Shown piece after piece: positions 36,720 to 47,637 of a stretch of DNA of 64,000 nt. Position numbers and translations under genes: made by a program. Within the stretch, counting starts at the first letter, position 1, and every line of letters starts with the position of its first letter. The stretch is from Prostheceraeus crozeri (Eukaryota > Platyhelminthes > Polycladida > Euryleptidae). The stretch is from contig CAJQUW010003381.1 in the NCBI GenBank assembly GCA_907163375.1, positions 248,001-312,000 of the forward strand. The letters are read 5' to 3'. The notes below the pieces were generated by a model that was not told the DNA's origin, ran no database searches, and saw only the letters and a list, made by a program, of their open reading frames with translations.

Positions 36720-36895
36720 ATCGATGTAATTATAATTGTAATTGTGCAATTAATAACTACACTAATTAGCAATTATGCAACTTTTGAAGTAATTGTAATT
36801 AAATATTTTGATTTCAAGGTAATTGTAGTTATAATTGTAATTGTAGAAGATCAACTGTAATTGTAACTGAAAAAATTGTAATTGTTCCAATCTTG
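36720..36895. repeat. AATTGTAATTG repeat, copy B
   Basis: Words in the same order as copy A: GTAATTGTAATTAA, ATTTTGATTTCAAGGTAATT, GTAATTGTAGAAGATCAACT. It ends ATTGTAATTGTTCCAATC, the reverse complement of the start of copy A (GGTTGGAACAATTAC, one mismatch). This supports shared inverted termini. Confidence 0.5.
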
Positions 36896-39228
36896 CCAAA
36901 GCTGCGCAGCATCGGACCAATTGCCCGCTTTGTATCCAATATCTACCTATCCAGGTTACGGACGGCATTCACAACCTATCCATGTATATTGCATGTATAT
37001 GCGAAATTGATCACATTAAAACTTAGTCTTGGTTAGTTAGGATAAGCCTTGTTGTGATGCGTGATTTTTATTTAGTATTTCGTGGGTAGTGCACTTCATT
37101 AGGAATATAAAATGATTTCCTCAAATTATATATGCTCAATCTGGTTTTCGCTGTCATATTTTACCGCTTGTTGCCCCAGTTGATGCGAGATATTAAGTAT
37201 ACAATAATGACAAAATCGAGAAAGGAACTTGACGCCTCGACCATCTGAAGTGGTCATCGTCCGAAATCTGCAGTACATATACTGACTAGCTTTGTATTAT
37301 CACATAAGAGATTCAAATTGCAAATCATTAGTGCGATGGTGGACTATGTACGTGCATAATTATACGGAGACCTACATGAACATGACTGAGGTAAAGAAAT
37401 TGAACTCAGAAGAAAATCAGCAATTCAGATAGAAAATGATAAAGATAGCCATCTAAAAACTAGAAACCAACGAACACTTTCAAACAACATACTGCGCTGT
37501 TGAATGAGGAATTGGGACTAATTTCTTCTAGTCATCAAACGCGTTCCATTGGAATTACTGTTGAGCAACCCTGTTCCGTAGCCTATATGAAAAATAATCA
37601 AATTGTTTATGAATTTTTTGTCCTTTTTGACCCGTCGTTGCATTTTCGCTAAACTTCGATCCGCAATTTTTGGTCAAAAGAGTGACCAAATGAAAGGAAG
37701 AATCAACACGATTCTAGTGGTGCCACTCTCAACCTACTTCTATGCTTCAAAAGTGTCCGTAATTTGTGTTTGAAAATTGTAAAAATACAATTGGGTCGAC
37801 GCAAATGAGTTCCTGCAAATTGAAAATCGAGGCCCTTATCTGGAAGGGTTACGAAACACAAATAAGCATCATTATCGTTTGAAAGCACCTTCATGGAGAC
37901 GAAGTTATCAATCCGCAATGGTTTAAATCACCCTGAAAATTATGCAATGCCTTAAATGAAACAGAGATCAATAAATTTCAAGACTGACTTTGTTTCTCTT
38001 TTCTCCTAGGCTTACAGCGTTTCACTTTCTACTTTCTTTGCCTATGAGCTCAAAGATGCCAGCTGATTTCCTTTACATTTTAGGGTACCCGTGATCATTG
38101 ACGGTTGATTCATCTTATAGGCCTACCGTCGTTTTCACGATTTGACATTTGAATCTCTCTTAATTAGAATTATTTCTATTTGAATAATTAAGACGGACGA
38201 GCTCTCTTCAGATGGGCTTCAGAAGTTTCGAATGCAATGGCAGCAAACAGGAGGTGCACTGTAAAAAAGAGTTTACTCTTCCTCTAAATTAATGCCAGAA
38301 ATATAAACTTTTGACTATTGAACTATGCGATGATGATCAAGAGTTCTTACTTCTGGTGTTAAAGAAGAAGGAGAGCAAACTTTTATTTTTATAATTGAAA
38401 CTGCTTTTTATTACTTCAGGTTTGCTTTCATAATTTTATTAATAATTTACAAAATTTGAGGAACCTCACCTTTATTTTGATGTCGTTGATAAGATTGACC
38501 AAACTTCGGGTAAATGGATAGGCCTGAAACGCAAAATGATAGACTGTCTATATTTTGTTCATCGGCTCTGTAATAGCAGTGCTTACTTTGAAATTGTTGT
38601 CAATATCCGTACAGGGGAGTCTATAAACGTATATTGTTTGCTGCAAATAAAGGACATTTACATTAACTTCTGTCGGTGATCAATAGCCTAATGATTGCAC
38701 AGCTTCCACTTACCTCCAAATTGTCCTCAATCCCACAGGAATGAAATTCAGAATTTGTGATTTGATTGACTTGCACTTGGAACTTGAATATCTATATTGC
38801 ATACAAATATTCAAACTTAAATTTAAACAATATTTCAAAAATGTTCTAGAACCTGGAAACTATCTTGCTATGACTTTAAATGTGTGCAATATCATAGTAT
38901 TGAATCTGCTTTCGTAAAAGATCATAAAAATGGAAATATCATGGAGATAGAGTTCTATACTATCGCAGGAGAGACATTGATCATTCCATTTTCGATCTAT
39001 GTTATTAATACTTCCTATGATTTCAGTGGACAGAACAATAAGACCTGTTACGACCATAGAAACAAGATATCCATGATAGAAACTACAACACCATAGACAT
39101 TTATGGTTGTGACCATGGACATCTATCATGGGCTTATAACAAAGCAGTAGTTATCAAACGATTTCTTTCAACGAAATAAAAAGAGAGAAGGAGAACACGC
39201 CTAAGTCAAGAAAAAATTGAAAAAGTCA

Positions 39229-39586
39229 TCAAATCACGGTCTTTATTATCTCGCTTCGACCAACGAAGGCCTCGGCTCTTTTCAAAATGGCCATGGCATT
39301 GCATCTTATCAGTGCAACAGAACCCCCCTCCACAAATGGAAACAATGCCATCGTAGAGTCACCCCGGTCTGTTTTGCGAATCTGGTCCCCAGTCGCGTCA
39401 CAAATCGCATGGCTTCGTGAATCGTGACCTATGGCTCCATATGCTGTCAAGCAAAAGGGGAGGCACCGCCAATTTAACTCTTGGCATTTCTCTGTTGGTG
39501 TCACGTTTCCGAGTCTCTGCAGCTGCTTTGATATGTTGCACAGTCGTATTCACTTCGATTAAATTTAATAGATTGAGCGGATGCAC
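39229..39586 (-). pseudogene. Remnant of a retroelement C-terminal region
   Basis: Two overlapping minus-strand frames carry AAAETRKRDTNREM followed in another frame by KCQELNWRCLPFCLTAYGAI and ALIRCNAMAILKRA. The LPFCLTAYGAIG and IALIRCNAMAIL blocks resemble the region after the reverse transcriptase in some invertebrate retroelement polyproteins. No RT catalytic motif remains. The fragment is short and frameshifted, so the class is uncertain. Confidence 0.4.
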
Positions 39587-39589
39587 GAC

Positions 39590-42283
39590 CGATACCTACC
39601 TAACGACCAATAAGGCAGCAAAATGTCGGCTAGACGAGTTTTTGGTTGATCACTCAAGCCATTGCCTCTTTCTAACTGGGGTCGTGAAAGCAGTCGACTA
39701 TACAGCAGCATTCATACACGACGCGACATTTTGTATGAATATCAGATGCTGGTAGTGCATGAGCAAAATTTAATTAATTGCATTCTTTCTACTGCATAAT
39801 CTGAAAAAATACTTTCATCTGTGCTCTGAAAGCCATTAATTTTGCCATTGTTATTGTATTAACTTTGCACAAAAATGATTTTCCTAATGACTCTCTTAAC
39901 AGGAAATTATTCATCTGTGATATCGGAAATTCAGAAGTCTAAATCGCAAAGTGTGGAATGTTTTAATGTAAACTTAAGAGGATCACTGGCCGTGATCAAT
40001 GCCGACACAATTTTACAACCTAATAAATTCTTAATCCTAAATTTTACTTCTGAAAAAGATAACATTGTAGATCGTGTCGTAAAATGAAATCGCATTTCTC
40101 TCATTCTTCAGATTAAAGAATTTACTTGATACTCTTTCATTTAAAACAAGCCCATCAATAGCATTCACAGACGCGAGTTACTAGGAAATGAATAATTTGC
40201 TTTTTCAAGTCAAATTTCTCGTTTATTAGTAACAATAATCGAATTTCATTCGCAATTGAATACAAGAGAGCGAAGTAAAACATCACTTATTTTGTAGGAA
40301 CATCTTGCAAGCGATTAGGTTTGGACTAACATCTAAATGTAACGCGCCAGACGTTTACTAAAATTCACGTGGTGATTGTCTCAAAAATCATTATTCACAA
40401 GTCGTCCTTAAATCATTGTTCATCTCTAAACTGTTTTGAACAATTGTGGTATGTAGCACCTCCTTCTCTCCCTCTCTAGAACTCAAGAACTCAAGAAAGT
40501 TTATTGACCAATTTGGTACAAACATGAAATGAGGATGATTACATGTATGATGCTACATGGTATCGATGATGGAGATGAAGTTGCTAAGTACATAAATGGT
40601 GAGGTGAATACAGATACAGAGATAATGAAAGCGGCAACAGCAGCAACGGAGAGTTTTGAGATGAATACAGTCTGAAATCACTGTCTGAGTTCGTTATGAT
40701 ATTTACATGGTGCATTTTATGGAGCATTTTATGATGAATTGCATGGGAATATTTACAAATGGAAAAATTACTATGTAAACATTTAACTTCATGGAATGAC
40801 ATATCAGCATGGCAATGAGCATAATCTACACAGAAGTGTATGAATCATAACGTTATAAAGTTAGTAAGCATGAATGTCAATTCATCTGATCATGGTAAAT
40901 GATGATGATTAGGAAGACATGTCATAGATAAACGAGGAGAGGAGACAAATCATTCACTTTCATAGTATAGCAAACATGCAATAATCATGATGATACATAT
41001 GCAAATGAACAAGAAGGTCAATTTTATTAAATTTATTAGTAATGTACTTATTTACCAATCACACTTCATCACAGCAGATTATTTGACACTATCATCTGCT
41101 CGGAGGTGAGGTTTATTAATCATAGCACAATTGCACACAAAGTTGCTGTAATTAAGCGTAATGCGCTCCATCAGCCAGGAATACATTTCCCCAACCAACA
41201 CGGAAGCACCAATAGGCCAGAAGAAATCGCGACATGGCATAGCACAGAGTATCATCTCACGGTAGGACAGAGATTCCACCGTGGTCAAGCCACTCAAGAA
41301 GGCCACGCCAAATCGCGAAAGCCGCCGACCCAGCAGGACCCCCGAGACGAATGAAGAACGACCCGACGAACAGAGCACATCACGCCAAAGAACAGCAGTT
41401 AACATGTAGAACTTAACACGTACCTGGAATGATGTAGAAAAAGGATTTTAGCAGCAGTGTTTGGATAATACGAGCAACCGACCTCCGATGTCAAGAAATG
41501 TGCACGGAATGAGACAATTATAGCACAGTTTATCTGTATCAGTGAATATTAATCAGTCGCTATTGCTTCTGATATTGGGACTGTTCATTAACTAAAATTC
41601 TGCCGACAAAAATTAAACCGATTTAATATTCTGCCGGCAGAATATTCAGCCGACTTAATGAACGACGGTATGACACCTAGACTGGCTGAATATTCTGCCG
41701 GCAGAATATTAAATCGGTTTAATTTTTTGTCGGCAGAATTTTAGTTAATGAACAGCCCATTGTCTCTATCCAAGTGTGCTGTTAGCTAGTTCTTTATTTG
41801 TTTCATATTTAGTGCGATAAGAATTTCATAGAAACGGTATCGAAAACAATAACTGATTATGACGACAAAATGTACATGTTGATGAATATCTGACATGAAA
41901 GGTTTTATTTTATCTTTCGCGTCTTAGTTAAGCAGATTAATCAATGGACACCTTTGGAATATCCACATAGCTTCATTGATCATCATGATTCATTTATGTG
42001 AATCGGTGATTCACAAATCTCCGGTTTACGAATTTCATAGAAATCGTGTCAAAAGACCAATTTACAACTACATGGAATGCGTGTGTGCACGTCTAATAAT
42101 TTGCAAGATGGACAAGTTGAAATGGATGTATGAAGACATCTATGAAGAAATAAACATTGTTTCTGAAGCATTATGCTGTGTCAATAAACTCATCAGTAAT
42201 ATCAGCTTGTCCGATATTCAGTATATACGCAATACATAGAAATCTTGCCCAGAAGTATTTCATCAACATACATGTAGATAAAT
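39590..42283. other. Gene-free stretch with a LINE 3'-end-like piece and a palindromic MITE
   Basis: No gene is supported. Near 40480-40530 the minus strand reads AATAAACTTTCTTGAGTTCT, resembling the 3' end of a LINE; a similar CTGAGTTCTGAGAGAG end lies near 44930-44960. A 182-bp palindromic element lies at 41577-41758. Confidence 0.4.
41577..41758. mobile_element. 182-bp palindromic MITE
   Basis: Almost the whole element is one inverted repeat. The left arm begins GGGACTGTTCATTAACTAAA and the right arm ends TTTAGTTAATGAACAGCCC, with roughly 75-bp arms and a ~30-bp centre. Each arm holds a nested palindrome GAATATTCTGCCGGCAGAAT. ATT flanks both sides (41574-41576 and 41759-41761) and may be a 3-bp target duplication. 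No coding capacity. Confidence 0.88.
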
Positions 42284-44496
42284 TCAACTTAGCAGCAGTT
42301 CAATGGCTTGAAATGTGAAACCTAGCCCTATATGTTGTTCCTGATGTACATCGCCTTGCTTGTCAACAAATTCATTAATTCCACAAGTTTGTCCTGCCTT
42401 TAAAACATTCATGGTTTCATAGAAATCTGATCGCTCACAATCATCTAAGAATAGAATCAGTGCAAGTCTTTCAGCTCTGTATTGAGGACAAATTGATATG
42501 AAATGAAAAATGTCTTCTGTCTCATTTCTGTCACAAAATTTACAAGCAAAATCATTATGAGTGCATTGATTTTGATGCGTGCCAGTTTCTGCTGCGAGAG
42601 CATGATTACCTGTGCGTAACTTAAGAATATTATCAACTTTGATTTTATCACCAATTAAACATAAATATTGTTTCACTTCGCAATGAAATCTACATAATTC
42701 CAAATATCTTAATCCCTTGTTACTATTTTTTGCACTATCTATCCAGTCTTTTCTGAAATATTCCAATAAAACTTTATTGATGACATTTTTTGCTTTTTTA
42801 TCAAAGGAATCACATTCCTTGAGTTGTAATAATTGAATTTTTTGTATAAATTTTATTATTCCATCACACCAAGTGTTGTGGAATGATTTCAAATTCAAGT
42901 TGCTGCTTATTAACTTAAAAAATCTGGTGATTAGCTTTTCATCATTTTCGTTATTCAATTTAATGCAATAATTTAAGGCCGATTTATAGCAATGGAATTC
43001 CATGGGTTTTATGCCGAATTCACCAATAATACAATAATTCGTTGTAGTAATCCGCAGATGATGAAATCTTTTATAAAACTGCATTATTACTTTATTTGGG
43101 TCATTCAAATTTTTGTCAAAGTATATTTCACAGCCATATTTCATTTTCGATAAGGTAAGCATTTCAAACGCTTCATTTAATATCTTTGAATCTACAGTTG
43201 AAAATTCTTTGAGAGTTTTGGCTGTTATATATGATGAAGATTTCCCTTTTTTTGCAATTTCTTCTATTTGCTTTCTATCACTTTTCGCGATCCAGACACC
43301 TAAATATTTATGTTCTTCTACTACTTCTACTGATGTTGTAGCGTCTCCATCTTTTGGCAACAATTCGATATAAGATTCTGTTTCATTAAATATAATAATT
43401 TTGGTTTTATCATAATTTATTTTGAGACCGTTTTCATTACAAAAATTTCGCATGTATTTTAGCTGTTTGACTAACCCTTTTTGGGAAGTGCTGAGTAAAA
43501 CTGTATCATCTGCATATATCAATGAAGCCAATTTTAAATCAATTATTTCTACAGGATCGATATCATTCATATTTCTGTCAAATTTGCAGAGCAGATCATT
43601 TATGTAAAGGCAAAATAAAATTGGTGATAAACTGTCTCCCTGTGGAATTCCATTTTCTAACATGAACATTTCACCTTCCCTTCCATCAAATAGAATTTTG
43701 TATTTCTTATTATTTATGATGTTTTCTGTTAGGGAAAGGTAATCGCTCTTCAATATTATGGCTCTGAGTTTATTTATTAAATGGAACTTTGGTGCTGAAT
43801 CAAAGCCTCTGACAGATGAATGAAACAGAGGTATACTGGTTGCTTAATGTACAATGATAATACTTTATAATCATTTTTACAGATTTGTAAAATTTCTCGT
43901 AATATCCCAATGTTATCTGTGGTACAGTGTTCTTTATGAAATCCTGTTTGAGATTCGTGTATAAATTTATATTTATCAATCCATTTATTTAGCCTATTGT
44001 TTGATATTTTAGTAAGAATCCTTTCAACACATGACGATAAGTTAAGATATCGATAGGAATTTGTTTGGTTTTTATTTCTTTTCTTGAAAATTGGAGTTGT
44101 CCAGCTCATCTCCCAGGGAGTAGTTGTGTCTCGCAAAATTTGATTGAAAAGAACTTCTAATACACGATACTGATTTCGGTAATTCTTGAATATCTCATAT
44201 ATAATTTGATCTGGACCATTAGATTTTGAATTTTTGATATAATGAACTGCTTCTTCAATTTCTTGCATTGTAATATTTTTGTTCAAATAGTCATCTTCAC
44301 TTCCTATGCATGGATAAGTAATAATTTCGCTTTTCATTTCGATTTTAGATTGATTTAACTGTTTATCTTTGTCTTTAAGGTCATCTTTAAAGTCATTTGC
44401 AGTCAGCTTTGTAAATGATTTCTTACTTTTATTTGGTTTGTTTTTGTTTATTAGTTCCCAATATTTTTTAGAGTCATTTCCCTGAAGCTTAACCAT
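42284..44496 (-). pseudogene. 5'-truncated LINE: reverse transcriptase ORF
   Basis: The minus-strand frames 43777-44496 and 42284-43753 together cover an RT-containing ORF2 without its endonuclease. Visible blocks are TTPIFKKRNKNQTNSYRYLN, a disrupted first catalytic block (CFIHLSEA, with His where Asp is expected, plus a frameshift near 43780), GIPQGDSLSPILFCLYIND and ASLIYADDTVLLS (YADD box). The C-terminal part has YCIIGEFGIKP and ends with a zinc-knuckle-like CKFC-HFISIC segment, with no RNase H. It is the same clade as the LINE at 47638-51465. The 5' end stops near 44500, so it is a truncated insertion. Confidence 0.85.
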
Positions 44497-44547
44497 TTCC
44501 CGAGAGCCGACGTGGACAAAGTCTTTGAAGCTCTGATTTGAGTTAGA

Positions 44548-44832
44548 TATGGCATCTCAGTTTATGGATCGGACCAACACGCTGTTGCACGCATTGACAA
44601 ATTCCTGAAAAGCTGTCACCGCCACGGATATACTTCCAGGATGCATGATGCAAAAGAAATTTTGTACCATGAAGACAGACGGATTCTACACAACATTTTG
44701 CGAAATGAGCGTCATCCTCTGAATTCAAACTTTAGAAGAAAAAGCCCACAGAATATATCAACAAGAAGTAGTCACTTTTTACAAGAAGTAATCGCGTTTT
44801 ACCAATCTGACTTTTGCCTCAATACTTACTGA
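44548..44832 (+). pseudogene. RT C-terminal fragment of another LINE
   Basis: An open frame on the plus strand reads YGISVYGSDQHAVARIDKFL, SCHRHGYTSRM, AKEILYHEDRRILHNILRNE and RHPL. This is the typical region after the reverse transcriptase of CR1/L2-like LINEs (KFLKRCHRRGYT-type block). It has opposite orientation to the neighbouring LINE and no catalytic part. The truncated minus-strand LINE lies immediately next to it. Confidence 0.7.
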
Positions 44833-45345
44833 ATACATCTGAAAAATGCATGATGATTTAGTCCAATAGATGTATGCAGTTCCTGTATTTGGAATGATAA
44901 TAATGATTCAATAGTTCAATAGTTCTCTCTCTCTCTCTCTCTCAGAACTCAGAATTCAAAAAATTTCAGGCAAAACATTGCAGCAAATAGGAAGTAGTTT
45001 GTAAAATGATATATGAACTTGAAATAAATGAAGATCAGAAAAAAGAAACACTCTTCAACTATGGCGGAGAGGAGACTTTCTGGAGAAAATCTGAAACTTC
45101 ATTCGCTGCACACAAATGCAAATAATTCACAAATTTGAAAAATCTAAATTATGATAGAGAATTATAAATAGTTCATATCAATGGCATTCATATAATGTAA
45201 TTATAGATCCAGTGAATGCTCATAGCAATTGTTTGTTATAACTACTGCCAATACACAGATGCATCTGTACATGGAATCAATTAATCACATGGATGTAATG
45301 AATCGCGAGTCATATAGATCTCATGACATATCGTAAAAGGAAACC
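44833..45345. other. Gene-free stretch with a (CT)n run
   Basis: A CT microsatellite lies at about 44925-44943, next to a CAGAACTCAGAATTCAAAA segment that may be the 3' end of a minus-strand LINE. Nothing else is supported. Confidence 0.4.
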
Positions 45346-46710
45346 GGGTAAATCCAATTTAATCCACAACATTTGACGAAAATGTGTCTTTGATTTGTAA
45401 AATCCATATTTCTGAACCGATTTCAATAGTTTTTTTTTAATCGAACCGTAAAGATCTCATCTATTATGGCATGGTTTTTAAAAAGTCACAAAGCCAAGAC
45501 CTTCTTCACAAGTTGCCGTTTTTTGCCGAAAAAAGACCAAAAAAGCATGTCCAAAGTTGCAGTACTCTCACTTCAACACGGATTTTCGATTAGATACATT
45601 TAAATACACCCACTAATATTTATATCATCTGAAAGAAGAAGATCAGCTCTTTAAGACAGTCTAATTTTAAATATTGTAATTAATATTAATCATTGAATTT
45701 TCACTGGGTTTCCATTGTCCAATGAAAAAAATGTCCTCTGAGCGAGACGTTTTCTGTCCTCTGACCGAGGTACCTTTTCTCGAAGAATATCGATTCTTCC
45801 ATTAAACGTTTTGCACCAAACGAATCCCCTAGTGTGCTAGTTTATAAATCTGTAAAGAAAATTCAGTTTGGTGACGTTACAAGTGAGCAATATTGATTTA
45901 AAAATATTTTTGTCCGTTTTTTCGACCAGAGAATTTGAATATTCCCAAAAATTTCATATGGATGCTAAAACCAGAAATTTAGTCAGGAATCGATGAAATT
46001 TCACAGCATAGGAGGGATCCATGCTCTTAACATCTATGCAAAAGAAATTTTTCATTTATATCAATTAACCCTCTCAAAATCTCCAAAAACCACGAAAATG
46101 TCCTCTGACCGAGACCCTAAAAAATCTCGGTCAGAGGACAACGTTGAAATTGAAGATCTCGGTTAGAGTACAAGGGTCTCGGTCTAAGGACATGATAATG
46201 TATGCAATTACATTTAGATCACTTCGTTTCACGCATTCAAGTATTCGTCCAAAGTTCCCGCAGTCTCATGAACCCAAATGCACAAACCGAAGAGTTTCCT
46301 CTTCGACATCAATTTGTCCTCTGACCGAGACCTTAAAAATCTCGGTCAGAGGACAAGGTGGGTCACGGTCAACGGACATTATATGCAATACATTACATTT
46401 TGGTCACTTCGCTTTACGCATTCAAGCATTCATCTCAAGTTCCCAGTTTCATCAGCAACCCAAATGCAGAAGCCGAAGAGTTTCCTTTTCGACATCTATC
46501 TGACCGAGATCAATTTGTCCTCTGACCGAGATGTAGAAAAAATGGCTTTTTAAAAGTGCTAGATTTCTATGGAAAGTTTTTATTTGGTGTGGTCGCCGCT
46601 AAGATTTTCGTGTTCAGCGTAAAAAAATGAGTATATATGCAAATTTTCACGGAAATCTGAGACCCAAAGTTGAAAAGACAGAAATGTTGTGGAATAAATT
46701 GGATTTACCC
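45346..46710. mobile_element. Non-autonomous element with CTCTGACCGAG hairpins
   Basis: Terminal inverted repeats of 29 bp with one mismatch (GGGTAAATCCAATTTAATCC at the left, complement of the right end GGATTTACCC) bound 1365 bp. AACC occurs directly outside both ends, a possible 4-bp target duplication. Inside, CTCTGACCGAG and its complement recur at least nine times (45730-46535). Two form short-loop hairpins, near 46098-46140 and 46315-46355 (TGTCCTCTGACCGAGACC against TCTCGGTCAGAGGACA). No transposase is encoded. Confidence 0.8.
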
Positions 46711-47637
46711 AACCCATCTTTGGAATTATAAATGCATCCATCGATTAATTCGCTCTGTTTGCCAATTTATTTGCACAAACACACACCAGCAGATCTATTA
46801 TTTTATGTGTTAATAGACGAGTCAGTTTTGAAGGTCCGGAGAACATGCATAAAGTCAAACTGTAAGTTAATTATCAAAATTATTTATTTAGACATTTAGC
46901 ATCAGGACATTACTGTACTACATAGGAGATGATAGATAGTATCAATGTCTCATTGGGACTCACCTGTAATCAATTAGAAAATTATACGAATAAATTGATA
47001 GGATGAAAATTTACTGCGGACCTTGTGACTCGTATTGGCAATTAATATGGAGTGATTTGTCAAATTTCAGAAAGCAGCTATCTATACCAGTGATTACGAT
47101 TCATGTTGTTGACAATCGATTCATCGTTAGCTATCTGTCAATAAGCTGATCTGACTTTGTTTTACTGTTCGTTCCTATCTGCACTTTTCTCCGTAATTGA
47201 GACCAACGTCGATGGTTAATTTGATATAGATATCTGTGCTTGACATCAGTCTTTAGTGAAGTCATATTTGATCTACATGATTTCATAACTTTCGGCATAG
47301 AGATGTTGCTCTACATTTCAATGCAAACCATGAAATATGCAACGATTGTCAATCTTTGCAGTATTGGGAAAAAACATTATAAATCATAGATACCCAAGTC
47401 GGCATTGCAATCAATGGACACATCAATGTAAATCATTTTTATTTCTATGCACACAATAAAGCGTGTAACTTTTTCATCAATTTCTATGCAATGGTCAGCG
47501 GACATCTATCGAAATTATGTTAGGTCAATTGCTAGTTTCATCGATTAACAATGTCAACTCATTTCAGATATCTATGTTCGCAGAGTGCATTAGCAATGGC
47601 GAATTGTAGGCACATTACTCAGAAAGCATTTTAATTT
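46711..47637. other. Gene-free AT-rich stretch
   Basis: No gene or structured repeat was recognised. It may include the 3' UTR of the minus-strand LINE that ends near 47640. Confidence 0.4.

Larger units (their letters stand above)
34313..39228. other. Gene-free stretch with AATTG-rich repeats
   Basis: No supported gene was found. Two related AATTGTAATTG-rich repeats lie at about 35309-35462 and 36720-36895. A segment near 38260-38400 has GTAAAAAAGAGTTTACTC and a loosely complementary AAGGAGAGCAAAC. AGGCCT words occur repeatedly. Confidence 0.4.

Noticed and set aside
36762..36968. Asn/Tyr-rich minus-strand ORF
   Set aside because: Translation of the AATTGTAATTG repeat.
46098..46355. Repeated hairpins considered as a CRISPR-like array
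   Set aside because: Spacing and orientation are irregular, units lie inside MITE termini, and the DNA is eukaryotic.
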